A DNA stretch of 15,435 nucleotides from Trametopsis cervina (GCA_022385755.1 MU278393.1:72966-88400); one strand, 5' to 3'. Shown: positions 1 through 9,676, numbered from the stretch's first letter. Notes: generated from the sequence alone by a model not told the origin. Program-made: numbers and translations.

Positions 1-214
1 AGATAGAAGGCCACAAACGTCTGACTACGACGGGTGCTGCGCGGAATGAGGCACCACGCGAATACACCCGTCGGATGTATAGTCAGGAAAACCCCCGGAG
101 CCCAAACGTAGCCAGTGGCGGGCGAGCTGAGACGATCCGGCGTAGAAGAGAAGGGAGCAGACTTAAGTGCGGACGGAAGAAATGATGTTGAGGCCCGCGC
201 AGGAGTAGCTGAAA

Positions 215-388
215 TCATGTAGTCTGACGATTTCTCGTCTGGCGTACAGATTGAGGATGAGTCCTCAGTCCTGAGGCCAACGTGGGGATGATGTGTGCTG
301 GCGGTGACGCACTGGAAATCCGCCCCGGGAACGCCAACAAGATTGCAGCCTGACGAGTTCTCGTCCGGCATGCAGACCGAGGATGACG
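215..388 (-). repeat. Leader-like repeat, left copy (two modules)
   Basis: Read on the minus strand, this stretch is homologous to the leader in front of the large plus-strand gene (6541-6700). Both contain CGGACGAGAACTCGTCAGGC and, about 70-90 bp further, CCAGCACACATC. The copy is internally duplicated: the module with the palindromic core GACGAG-AA-CTCGTC lies at 350-388, and a diverged version (GACGAGAAATCGTC) recurs at 224-262, a period of about 126 bp. By analogy it is probably the 5' leader of a paralogous gene transcribed leftward out of the window. I found no start codon with a matching protein before the left edge, so it may equally be an orphan promoter fragment. Confidence 0.6.
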
Positions 389-460
389 AACATGTAGAAT
401 GAGTTGGAGTGACGTGGCCGAGCGGAGACCAATGATGAATGGAGAAGTGTTGCTAGGAAC

Positions 461-530
461 CAGTTTACGGTTGAAACGCGCTGAGCGCCCGGTCACGTGT
501 GCACGTGACTGTCACCAAGCGCCTGGACTC
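461..530 (+). repeat. 70-bp dispersed block, copy A
   Basis: This block is repeated at 6400-6469 in the same orientation with a single mismatch (C/T at about base 28). It begins CAGTTTACGGTTGAAACGCG and ends AAGCGCCTGGACTC. Flanks on both sides differ between the copies, so the block is a discrete unit. Relative to the neighbouring leader repeat (215-388, minus) it lies upstream but inverted, whereas copy B is in the same sense as its leader. It could be an upstream regulatory element that works in both orientations, or a small mobile or recombinogenic unit. Confidence 0.85.
492..509. promoter_or_regulatory. Double CACGTG palindrome in copy A
   Basis: Two perfectly complementary 8-bp arms, GTCACGTG and CACGTGAC, are separated by TG. 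Each arm contains CACGTG, the classic E-box/G-box bound by bHLH and bZIP factors. The motif is conserved without change in copy B, where surrounding flanks are not. A binding role is inferred from the motif only. Confidence 0.5.
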
Positions 531-2631
531 CAGGCCACTCTGCCTAATGTGGACTCCAGCGACTTCGCCGACTTCAGCATACCGCCATCCTTCCAAGCCC
601 GCGTCAGGATGTGCTGAATCCGGAGGCCAGAAGTGTTAAACTAGCAAATCTCGTTTGACTCGGGCGCATAATCATGAAACTGTAAGAGATGACTTCAAAT
701 ACTCGAACCGCCTATTGAATCTGTCCCTCCGTGATACAGCCTAGATGACGCCCCAGGAGATGAGTTATGTTATCAGTTGTCCTCGTGAAAGCACTAATTC
801 GCTTACCTCGTCCGTTTTCCTTTCCTGGCTCATTTATCCTGAACAGACTTTCCGTGCTCGACTGCCCGAAGTCATCGATCAAGTTCAGCACTTTGCATCC
901 ATCAACGTGGCGGGGAGTTCTGGGGCCACCGATGATGCACTGGCGTTTCGGGGGGCCTTGACGGGACTGAACATGAATGTGCATTCGAAATGTCTGCTCT
1001 CCTAGACACGCTGCTGATTCCAGGGCTTGAAGTATTTGCGTTCGCACCGGAAAGTGCAAAGCGGACATGAGCATGGTATACGAGTAGTGAGAGAGGAAGG
1101 AGGTAACATCCCCATGTGCGAGAAGGCAGTGTGCTATAGAACATAATGCGTAATGCGTCATTGCCTTCCCCTTCCGACAACCCTCTGCTCAACCGCGCCG
1201 ACTCCCGCACTGGCCATCTCAGGCACGTCCGATCATGATCGACGTTCTTGTACGTCATTCACAGCGCGCATTGACATCCATGCGCGTACCGTTCACGAAC
1301 AGTACTTCGCGCTGCATCCCAGGTACGCTACTTGAATGCTGTGCTATAATGAACATGCTAGCACGCTAATTGCTCGCCACAGGTCCAAGTGATGCCCAGG
1401 CTAATGCCATCCCTTCCCCCTGCAAACCTTGCACATCATTCGTTTGAGCCCTGTGGTGGCGCGGGCTTGCGCTGTGTGAGGTCGAGACGGGCAGTGCGCA
1501 GCGAGAGCGTCGGGAACATCAAGACCCGCGTTTGGGGCCGTGAGGGTGGAGTGATGAAGCAGGAGGAGTCCTCGCGCGTTGAGGGTGTGAGGGCGCTACT
1601 GCTGGTGCGTGGAGGAGCAGGAGAGGGATGAGGGCTTGTCGGTGGGCACACCGTAGGGGGTCATGGACGCCCAGGCTGCGATGCCGTCTGAACCTCTGCT
1701 ACCCCAGTTGTGCGCTTCGCGTCCTTGTTGAACGATGTCTGAGCACGTCACGAGCATGTTAAGTTCCTGGACTTGATCCAGTCGTCATCGTGGCTGCGTG
1801 GGAGGTATGCATGCGGCGAGACTTTGAGAGAGAGGTCGACAGTGCGGTACTGCTCGTTGGCGTGTTGCAAGCATTCTTGTGGAACGATGTCGGGCACGTT
1901 GCAACAAAGCTTGCACGGGATAGCGTGTGTATAGCGAGGGTTAACACTGGTGCAAGGCACTCAGCAGAGCACTAGTCGATAGTCCTGACAGTTCTACCCT
2001 GCGTAAAAAAGAGGGGTAGTGGCGGAGGCAAGAAGACGCAGTAAGGCTGCGTGAGGAAGAGGACTCATAACCACAGCAGCGTTACACCTGGGCGCCGCCA
2101 TCGTCAAGCGCATTAGGAAGTAACACGCCAGAGAGCCTTAGTGCGACGGTAGGAGTGTGTGCTGCGTTGCCGGAAGGTCCAAGGGTCGCGACAATGAACG
2201 TCTTGGAAGCACACAGAGGAAAGCGAGTGAGCAATGTTGAAGTTCACGGAACTCTTGTGCGTCACCTCGTAGAGTAGTGCTTGAATACAAACCTTGCTGT
2301 AGGATGGACATTACAGTATTGCAGATCAGCTTGTGTACAGAATAGTAAGTGCTAGAACACGACACCTATAGATTCCGATGCTCATCAAAAGGCCAAAAGG
2401 CACCGACAGTCATAAACACAGTATGGGAGAGAGCAGCCGTGACGAGGAGGCTTGAAGGTGCAGCAGTAGGGCGCGTCAAGCATCCACCTCGGGCGTGCGA
2501 GGAGACGGAAGTATGACTGGGTTGGTGAGGATAATATGAAGCTTCAGTTGAGAACAAAGGAGAGTAGGGCCCGGAAAGATCACATGGTCAACACACAGCT
2601 ACATTAACACAGTATGCCAACATTAAAGGGA
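531..2631. other. No supportable gene (531-2631)
   Basis: Only short overlapping open frames occur here, the longest about 149 codons on the minus strand (712-1161) and 80-86 codons on the plus strand (745-1005, 1389-1631). None shows a domain I recognise or a convincing chain of exons. A weak repeat, GAACGATGTC followed by GCACGT a few bases on, occurs near 1731 and 1883. The segment may hold a decayed gene or plain intergenic DNA. Confidence 0.4.
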
Positions 2632-3071
2632 TTAGACAAGCAGCACATGTGTATATACTAGCAATTCGCTGAGGCGGTCCAATTCTCTTTCAAAGCCATC
2701 ATAAAGGTGGCATGATATTTCAATGAACTGATCGAGTTGTGCCTTAGATGCATCAGCCTGTCCTTGCGATGATGGCGAATGTTAAGCCTGAGGAAAGAAT
2801 TAGATATGTTACGGGAGAGTAATTGAGAATGGCAACTATACCTGAGGGAAATGACGCGCTAATTGGAGCTCTGGGCTCTCACCAGACATCTTCATTGTTT
2901 TACACCGTTCTAGACTATCAATAACATATGATAGATCTCGCAATGCGGAGAATAGAATGTCATGCTGGCAGAACAAATTGAGCATACATGGTAAACTGAG
3001 AAGTCATGGTGTACCTGTTGCTGAAGAAGGGCTAGAACAGCCTCTGTAGACATATTTGAGGCCGTAGACAT
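2632..3071 (-). CDS. Small three-exon gene, helical 101-residue protein of unknown function
   Basis: Model: exons 3071-3015, 2964-2842 and 2757-2632, giving 19+41+41 residues. Introns are 50 nt (GTACAC...CCAG) and 84 nt (GTATAG...ACAG), both joining in phase 0. The product starts MSTASNMSTEAVLALLQQQ and ends in a Leu/Glu-rich stretch (FERELDRLSELL). It is probably mostly alpha-helical, possibly a coiled-coil subunit of a larger complex; no signal peptide or membrane segment is seen. The first ATG follows an in-frame TGA and has A at -3. A second in-frame ATG lies six codons later inside a duplicated 18-bp unit. I do not recognise the family. Uncertain points: an acceptor at 2788 would end the protein one codon into exon 3, and a GTATAT site near 2659 could splice on to further exons. 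It lies downstream of the C2H2 gene on the same strand. Confidence 0.5.
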
Positions 3072-3081
3072 ACTTGAGGCT
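3046..3081 (-). repeat. Two-copy 18-bp tandem repeat at a start codon
   Basis: Two 18-bp units (3046-3063 and 3064-3081), differing at a couple of positions, each encode Met-Ser-Thr on the minus strand. The duplication covers the presumed start codon of the small gene, so it carries two in-frame ATGs in similar context. Confidence 0.75.
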
Positions 3082-3690
3082 GTAGAAATGGCTCAACGGG
3101 GTATGAGAGCTGGAGAAGGATAGTAAAAGTCAACAAGCCGCAATTGTAGCGAATATGGATATCTCTTTCACACGCACATTACGCGAGAGCCAACGTTGAA
3201 CGTTGTAAGTCCAAGATGTGGACAAGTCTGCAGAATGCACACATTTCATAAGCTATAAGCGTGCCTTCTGACGTGGAACAGCGCCATGGTATATGCGGTG
3301 CTGAGTCAGTCGGACAGGGGTATTGAATTGAACATGACGGATCCACATTGTAGTCTAAGGCATGTATTGCAGAGATACAGAACAAAAAGGTAGGGCCAAA
3401 GCAATGTTGTGTAGGAGATAACAGGAACCCAAGATGGCTTGAACAGAACTAAATGTGGTTTATGGACAACAGATAAGATGAGAAAGAGACAACGAGATGC
3501 AGGGGCATAGAGGTGATCATAGTTTTGAACAAGACGAGAGAATACTTTTGACGAAGAGCAGACAAGCGAGCGGGAGAAAACTTCAACCTGTGATAGCATG
3601 AGGATAAGCAAGAATTCCGGTTCTTGTTCCTCCATGTACGACGAATGAGGGGAGCTTTGTTTGCTCCTTCTCCGGTATCAAGGCTTTTTT
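3072..3690. other. Intergenic: probable 3' UTR of the C2H2 gene
   Basis: This stretch separates two minus-strand genes. Its minus strand is pyrimidine- and T-rich and mostly non-repetitive. One frame stays open for 109 codons (3635-3306) with a true ATG, but its composition is hydrophobic and low-complexity, as expected of a translated 3' UTR. The promoter of the small gene must lie in its lower end; no clear TATA box is visible there. Confidence 0.5.
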
Positions 3691-5714
3691 CTACACCGCG
3701 AGCCCTGCTGAGGACATTGAGTGCGAACGCGAGAGCGGCTGGTGACCGTTGTGATACGACTCGGAGCGCCAGCTATCGTGGTGGTGCGTGTGGTGGTGGT
3801 GGTTGACACTGTTCGCCGAGGGAGTAGAGTAGCTTGAGTACGGATATTGCTGCCCCTGTTGAGCATGCGCGTGGTGCGGCTGAGGATGCTGGACATGGGA
3901 AGAATACGATGGGGGGGCGCCGGAGTGTTGCTGTGATTGCTGCGAGGCGAGTTGGGGCAGCTGGGTGCCGGATGAGCCTTGTGAGTGAACGGCGCTGGTA
4001 CGCGAAGGCAGAGCTTGTGCCGTGCCGCGCGCGACGCGATCGCTCTGGATGGGCGCAAGGACGACCGGTGGCGAGTTGTGTCGGCTGTGAGAAGATGTGC
4101 CTTGCGGGCTATAATGATGCGAGCTGGGCACAGACTGGGCGGCCGTGGGATGATAGCGATGGGCGTAGCCCGGGATGGAAGACGATGCAACGCCCGACGG
4201 GTGCGCCTGCGAGAGTGTGTCCTGGTTCCCTCGTCCCTGAGAGGAGACGTACGTCGCTAGCGGCAGCGAACTCGCCGATTCGTGCCGATAGAGCGCGTTA
4301 GCGGAGCTGGGCGAGTAATTTTGGCTGTGCGGCGTGGCTTGGACGAGGGGCGGCGACGGGGTGCCTCTCATAGATGCAACTGATGACATATGTCAGGGAA
4401 GAATGGGCGTGATGTCAGTGAACGGGAAGCGACGTCTCGAAAGAGCGCAAACGCACCAGTCGTTCGCGATGCGGCAATTTGCTGGGCCGAGTTTCCATGC
4501 TGCCGTTGCTGCTGCTGTTGCATGCCATAATGGCCTGCGTACCCGTGCGGCAAGTGCAGCAAGACGGGCGGGGCCGAGTGGGGAGATGTGGGCGAGGGCT
4601 CCTGGCCTGCGTAGCCGCAGCCGGCACTAGCCTCAGTCGGCGAGGGGCGGGGCTCCCGGCTGTCGATCGAGGAGTTCTTCCATACACGCATGCTGCTCTG
4701 CGCATACGACGGCGCGCTGAGGTGGACGCCGTGCGAGGGCGTGGCGTACACGGCTTCGGGAGAGTGCGAGATCTGGGCGGATGCGCGCCCTGTGCTCGAA
4801 GACGCGTACGGAGAGTGGTAGTATGTAGCCTCAGGAGAGGAGCGGCTCGAAGATCGGCTGGAGATGCTCGCAGGTGGCTGCAACGACTGCGAGCTGCGAC
4901 AGTCGACGAGAGGGGGCGGGGTATTTGGCGGGAACGGGATAGGAGGCATCACATGCTGCATGTCGCGCGAGTCTGCGATGCAATGCGGATTGTGAGAGGG
5001 CGCCGCCTGGTCCTCGCTGATCAACGCCATTGGTGGCGATTTTGTCCTACGGCGGGAGGAGCCCGTCTGCCGGAGGACGCGCTGCCGCTGGTGCTTGTCC
5101 ATGTGCATCCTGGTGGCGAGACCTGATGTTCTGCGCGAGCCGGGCGACATGTGGATTCGATAGCTGTATCAAAACACATCATCAGATTGGGCTAGTACGC
5201 AGGAGGAATAGAGAAAGAAGACGCAGGTGGTAACGTGCTTTGCCCGTAGCCATGCCCTACGTCGCGAGAGGTCTTGGCTGCTCGTGGGAGCGACCACGTC
5301 TTGTGTGCTGTGCACTGCGCCTGAGATGCGCCCCACGAACCACGGAGGTATCACCGACGAATGCACGGCAGGCACAACGCGCCCAAGGAGCTTCCCAACG
5401 AACTGTGCTCGGCGGCGCACCCAGAAGAATGCTAGACCTGGTGCGATGAACAAAGAGAGTTCGGAAATGAAGACTCACTGCTGCTGGAGATTATCCTGCC
5501 TGGAGCACTTTTTCTCGCACCCGGGGAATGGACACTTGTGGTTGCGCTCACCTGTGTGCACCCTGGCGTGCCGTGCGAGATGTCCGCTTGTGGTGAATCC
5601 GCGAGAGCAAGTTGGACACGAGTACTCTTTCTTTGGGGCTGTCGGGGGCGACATCGCGTCGTAGCGTTGCGCGTGCCGAGGAGAGGCCACGCGACCGTCT
5701 ATATGTGAAGACAT
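3691..5714 (-). CDS. C2H2 zinc-finger transcription factor, NRG1-like fingers (543 residues)
   Basis: Exons are 5714-5479, 5163-4457 and 4379-3691 (236+707+689 nt, an exact reading frame). Two adjacent C2H2 fingers lie at about residues 31-84. Finger 1 is C-X2-C-X12-H-X3-H with FTTSGHLARHARVHTGE. Finger 2 is C-X4-C-X12-H-X3-H with CSRQDNLQQHYRIH, completed only after splicing. These signatures match the fungal NRG1/MIG-type repressor group, which binds DNA in the nucleus. The remainder is disordered: Ser/Pro/Gln/His-rich, with a Gln run (about residues 285-290), a His tract near the C-terminus, and a conserved-looking basic tail ending SRSHSMSSAGLAV. Intron 1 is 315 nt (GTGAGT...ACAG) and splits the first zinc-ligand His codon of finger 2. 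Intron 2 is 77 nt (GTGCGT...TCAG, branch CTGAC). The start is the first ATG after an in-frame TAG in the leader. The target genes cannot be told from sequence. Confidence 0.88.
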
Positions 5715-5763
5715 AGCGACGCTTCTGGTGAGATGTGGGGAGGGAAGCTGCTAGAGAAGGATG

Positions 5764-5769
5764 TATATA
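5764..5769 (-). promoter_or_regulatory. Probable TATA box of the C2H2 gene
   Basis: Minus-strand CTATATACAT sits about 50 nt upstream of the ATG at 5714, followed by a CT-rich stretch typical of fungal transcription start regions. This implies a short leader. A CTCTAG in that leader could also be a 3' splice site of an upstream exon, which I cannot exclude. Confidence 0.5.
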
Positions 5770-5770
5770 G

Positions 5771-6399
5771 GGTTGGCCGTAAGAAGGGTCGAGGAGGGCA
5801 AAGAGGTAATGTCGAGTGACTCATAGAACTCTGGGAGATCTGAGAGAGGAGGCGATTGGGCCGCCTTGCCTCCGTACGAAGCTCACACAGCACGGTTCTT
5901 TCCGCAGAGCGCGCTAGGCTCTAATGCTGAGGGCACAGCGGCAAATGGTGACACAATGGCAACAACAAATGATGGAAGAATTTACTACAGCATCACAACC
6001 GCACCCGCAGCATATCAACATAACCTAATGTATGAGGAGTAATCGACGCGAAGAAATTCTCACCGCGCTGGACGGCAATGCTGACGAGAACGTGAACGTT
6101 GCCGGCATCGTTACAGACAAATTTCACGATGCGACTTGCGCCCCCATGGTCTGTCATAATGTGGGTGCCTCGCTAGCCATCTTCGACGTGCGTTCTCCCT
6201 TGCTTATGGCGCTGTTCTCACAGTAATATTCTGTTAGACTAAATAGAAGTCGCGCAAGACGTGTGGACGGCTGGTGAGCGTCACCGTAAACGAACTAAAT
6301 GCAAGCGACGGAGCGTTGAAGCTCGTGATACGACAGAGAACCCATCGTTATCTCTGATTTCTGCAATGCGCAGCCGAGATGATTCCCTTCTTTCGGACC
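5771..6399. other. Divergent intergenic region
   Basis: This is the region upstream of the C2H2 gene (leftward) and of the large plus-strand gene (rightward). It holds one ATG-started 64-codon frame on the plus strand (6032-6226) with balanced composition but no recognisable motif. I regard it as unproven. No repeat is seen before the 70-bp block. Confidence 0.45.
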
Positions 6400-6469
6400 C
6401 AGTTTACGGTTGAAACGCGCTGAGCGTCCGGTCACGTGTGCACGTGACTGTCACCAAGCGCCTGGACTC
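6400..6469 (+). repeat. 70-bp dispersed block, copy B
   Basis: Same unit and orientation as 461-530 with one base different. Here it stands about 300 bp upstream of the start codon of the large gene and just before a GTTCCT-type pyrimidine-rich microsatellite (about 6493-6520), which is a plausible transcription start zone. The two copies bracket about 5.9 kb containing the C2H2 gene and the small gene, so they are also possible recombination partners. Confidence 0.85.
6431..6448. promoter_or_regulatory. Double CACGTG palindrome in copy B
   Basis: Identical to the palindrome at 492-509: GTCACGTG, TG, CACGTGAC. It lies about 320 bp upstream of the start codon at 6771, a sensible distance for an upstream activating site. 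Confidence 0.5.
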
Positions 6470-6540
6470 TAGCTGAAGATCTTGGCCGAGTTGTTCCTGT
6501 TCCTGTTCTTGTTCCTGTCTTCGTTTAACCACATCCATCC

Positions 6541-6700
6541 CAACTCTGCACGCCGGACGAGAACTCGTCAGGCTGCACCCTCTTTGGCATTCTTCGCACG
6601 GGTTTCATTCGCGTTCCCTCCAGCACACATCCTCAATCCGCACATCAGCCTCAGAACTTACGCCCCATCCGAGTCCTCGCTCCGCACTTCAGCCCTACAT
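6541..6700 (+). repeat. 5' leader repeat, right copy
   Basis: Homologous to the minus-strand stretch 215-388, sharing CGGACGAGAACTCGTCAGGC and CCAGCACACATC with roughly three-quarters identity between them. It forms the untranslated leader of the large gene. In the spliced message this leader is open and in phase with the coding sequence but holds no ATG. Confidence 0.65.
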
Positions 6701-6701
6701 T

Positions 6702-6759
6702 GTGAGTCTTAGACGTCTATACTGCTCACATCGATTTTTCTTTGTTTACTGACTGTTAG
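6702..6759 (+). other. Intron in the 5' leader
   Basis: GTGAGT donor at 6702, CTGAC branch site at 6749-6753, and TTAG acceptor ending at 6759, 11 nt before the start codon. The 58-nt length and all three signals fit a basidiomycete intron. It is predicted from signals only. Confidence 0.6.
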
Positions 6760-6770
6760 ATATTCAGACC

Positions 6771-9676
6771 ATGTCGCCACCTCAGCAGTCCTTTGTTCTG
6801 CCCAAGCCTACCGTCTTCTGGTCCCATCGCAACAATAATCCCGTCGGTCTATATTCGTCTCCCACAGCGACGTTCATGGTGGACGACTGCGACTGGGGAG
6901 ACCTCAACATATTCTCTGCGCTTCATCCGCGCTGGGTAAGCGATACCGATTTTTGGACCGCACTTGTTCCTCGGAACATTGTATGGGAAGGCCTTCTGGC
7001 TCCACTCGCTTATGCAAATATCATCAAAGTGGACGTGGAGAATGGCGTCCGTTGGAGGCTAGGCAATGCGGCTGGCTGGCAATGCGTAGAATTGACTCTG
7101 GCCAATATCAAGGCGGCGATGATTAAGCTGGGCATCCTGCTGCCTTTAGATTTCAAAGCAACTCCGTGGCCTCGGACCTTCAACTACGCGACGGAGTTCT
7201 TCCTCAAGAATGATGCTAGGAAAGCTGTCGCCCGAGCTAGGGCCGCCTTTTTGGCTGTTATTGGAAGGCTTACATACTACGGTATACTACTCCAGCACAA
7301 GAATTCAAGTCCTTGGCTTGACCGAATTTCGGAGCAGTCCCTGCTCCCCTCGGATCTCATTGACGACCTGCAAGCTTCTGTCATCTGTCAATGCGCCTAT
7401 CGGATTTCTGGTCTATGTAGGCGAACTGGCTTGTTCCTCGACGCTCGGGACCCCGTTTCTGCAGAGATGGAAGCAGTGCTGATGGTGATGATGGAGGAGT
7501 TCGCTGTGCCCGTTTATCTGTGGTACGGTCCGATACCTCGGCTTGTGCAGCCTTTTGCACAAAGATATTTGCCCTCTCGGGAACGGGTAGACGCTTGTCG
7601 AAAATTGGACACGCACCAGATGTTTTCAACGTTGGTTGGCGACGTGCCTCTTCTAGAGCAATCGGTGGGGAAAGGCCGCCAGGAGGAAGGTTCTCAATCA
7701 ATGGTAATGGATGCTGAGGCCGGCGCTGCATCTCCGTCGTCCATGCCCACAGAATCTCGCCCGGTGAATATCCAACGTGACCCAATCACCCGCTATATTC
7801 CTGGACAAACATTCGAGGAATTCGTGCAGGCAGAGGAAATATTCGCTGAAAGGCGCAAGGCACAGGAAACTCCACGTCAGCGGCAGGCAAGATTGAGTCG
7901 GGAGACAGCATATGCAGACAAGCCTCCTCCTGGACGCAGAGGGGCAAAAGTGTTTATTTGGGAATACGATGCGCACGATTGCTACGTTCGTAGACCAGTC
8001 TCTTATAGCGATTTTGACGCACTGTGGGAGTCGACTCCTCCCGAACATATTAGATACAATTCATTTCGTAACGAGTATGATATCTGCGAACAGTTTGCGC
8101 CTGAGGCTGAGCTACCGAAAGTTTACTACCGTTTCCCTGTCCAATCGTACACAATTAATGCCGAATCTCCGCGCACACCGCCTCTCCCGTGTCACTCTCG
8201 ATCTCCCACTCCTCGTCGTCGCTCTCGATCTCCCACTCCTCGTCGTCACTCTCGATCTCCCACTCCTCGTCGTCACTCTCGATCTCCCACTCCTCGTCGT
8301 CACTCTCGATCTCCCACTCCTCGTCGTCGCCCTCGATCTTCCGCTCCTCATCGTCGCTCTCGATCTCCCACTCCTCGTCGTCGCCCTCGATCTCCCGCTC
8401 CGCATCGTCGCTCTCGATCTCCCACTCCTCGTCGTCACTCCCCAACATATGTGCAACCAGACATGTGTCCTGTTCCTCCTGTACAAGATAACTCCACGTT
8501 CCAGCGGTATTGCTGTAACGATCTCGGCCCCACATTCAGACCCAGATCAGAAGATGTCGCTCTCAGGGACATACTTTGGGAGCGCTATGGAGTCGCTGCC
8601 AATGATACCTACCAGGCTATCACTCAGAATGATTTCGATTTCCGAAGGGTCTGTTTGTACCTGGTCCACACGCTAATGGAAGTCCCTCCGCACAGTCAGG
8701 CAGCAATCATGGACTTTGTCTCCTCGCTCCTATCATCCACTCAGCCACCGACGGGCTGTACAGATCTCGTTGGCCCGGCGCATATCATGACCGTGATGAC
8801 CGTCAGATCAGTTACGGTGGCCGGTCGGTCATCATCCTGGTACTCGGTGTCGCTCCCAGAAGCAGACGTTGGGTGGGTACTTGTGGTCCCAGATGCTCTC
8901 ACCGCTTGCCAGATCTTGCGATCGAATCAAGGCTCCTCTCGAATCGATGTCGCGGAATACCTTCTTCAGCGCGGAATTGCCTTCAAGACATTGGATGCCT
9001 GTGAATCTTCCATTGATCAGATGTTCCTTACGCCTCCTGTTCCTATGTTCAATTCCCACGTACCTCTCGGCTTAGGTGCGCGGTCGCCGAACAAACCATT
9101 CTCACTCGTCGACTACGCCAGGTACGAGGACATACGCGACGCACTCCTACGATCGTGTCAAGGGCGCGCTGCTTTGATGCGAGGAGGCATCATATGGCGT
9201 CTTGCTGTCGAGGTCATAGGATTTGATGACGTCTTGTTTGGACCCAGTGGCAATCACACGCGACAGGACGCTGTAGTGATGGACGGAGAAAACTTCGTCG
9301 ATGACGAGTTAAACCAGCATCAACTTGATCTTATCTGCGGTGTGTATCGTATTGTGAAACCTCCGAGTAAGTATCGTCATGCACCTCCCAATAAAAACTA
9401 CTAACGTGCCTTACTTGTGTAGGCAACAACCCCAGTGACGTGTCGTGGTGGCCGAAGGAGAACACTTGGCAAGAGTCAGGCATGTACGTTGGATATTGGA
9501 CTGATGTGGCCGAACAATGGTTCCAAAAGCGTCGCTCCCTTATTAAGGAGGGCGGAGCACAACCCCTTCCAGCGTCTAAGTGGAAGACTGCTTTAAGTAA
9601 CAAGAAGGGTAAGACAAAGACCCTACTAAAAAATGCGGAAGCTCTCGCTGTTCGATCTCTAAGCTTTGTAGTATAA
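6771..9676 (+). CDS. Uncharacterised agaricomycete-type protein with Arg/Ser/Pro repeats (949 residues)
   Basis: Exons are 6771-9366 and 9423-9676. The 56-nt intron has GTAAGT, branch CTAAC and TGTAG, and rejoins in phase 1. The ATG has A at -3. The N-terminal third (about 1-300) is a globular, Trp-rich region starting with VFWSHRNNNPVGLY. A second conserved-looking block covers about 336-450, with VFIWEYD at 394 and NSFRNEYDICEQF at 430. Residues 475-555 are nine 9-residue repeats (HSRSPTPRR type). A third globular region runs to the end and includes SWWPKENTW at 873-881. From memory, this block order and the C-terminal WWPK...GYW...WFQKR pattern match a multi-copy family of unknown function in Agaricomycetes. 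No catalytic motif, signal peptide or membrane segment is seen. The RS-like insert resembles splicing-factor RS domains, but homology to these is not implied. The frame is intact throughout. Confidence 0.8.
8193..8435 (+). repeat. 27-bp coding tandem repeat, nine units
   Basis: Nine contiguous 27-bp units encode nonapeptides of the form [H/R][S/P]RSPTPRR, with SSAPHR and SPAPHR variants in units 6 and 8. The alternating PTPRR/APHRR pattern in the last four units suggests duplication of a two-unit block. Because the unit is a multiple of three, all three frames of the opposite strand and other plus frames also stay open here. Confidence 0.95.

Noticed and set aside
690..720. tRNA B-box-like GGTTCGAGT on the minus strand
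   Set aside because: No complementary T-stem, no A box and no cloverleaf can be drawn around it.
3306..3635. 109-codon ATG-started minus frame as a gene
   Set aside because: It lies just downstream of the C2H2 stop codon on the same strand in a T-rich stretch, and its hydrophobic, low-complexity product fits a translated 3' UTR.
3834..5126. Plus-strand open frames of 155 and 215 codons
   Set aside because: They lie antisense to exons of the C2H2 gene, are Arg/Gly-rich as expected of the reverse of Ser/Pro/His-rich GC-rich coding DNA, and carry no domain.
5160..5185. Second hammerhead-like CTGATGATG on the minus strand
   Set aside because: No GAAA with a stem II follows, and the site lies at the acceptor end of the C2H2 gene's first intron.
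6482..6712. Separate 76-residue protein rich in Leu/Phe
   Set aside because: It has no ATG, is interrupted by a clear 5' splice site, and matches a leader repeat; it is treated as untranslated leader.
8193..8435. CRISPR-like array
   Set aside because: Units are directly contiguous with no spacers, lie in a coding frame, and the context is eukaryotic.
7912..8676. 254-codon plus frame and 124-126-codon minus frames over the repeat
   Set aside because: The 27-bp unit is a multiple of three and free of stops in these frames, so they stay open by repetition alone. The 949-residue frame spans the repeat on both sides.
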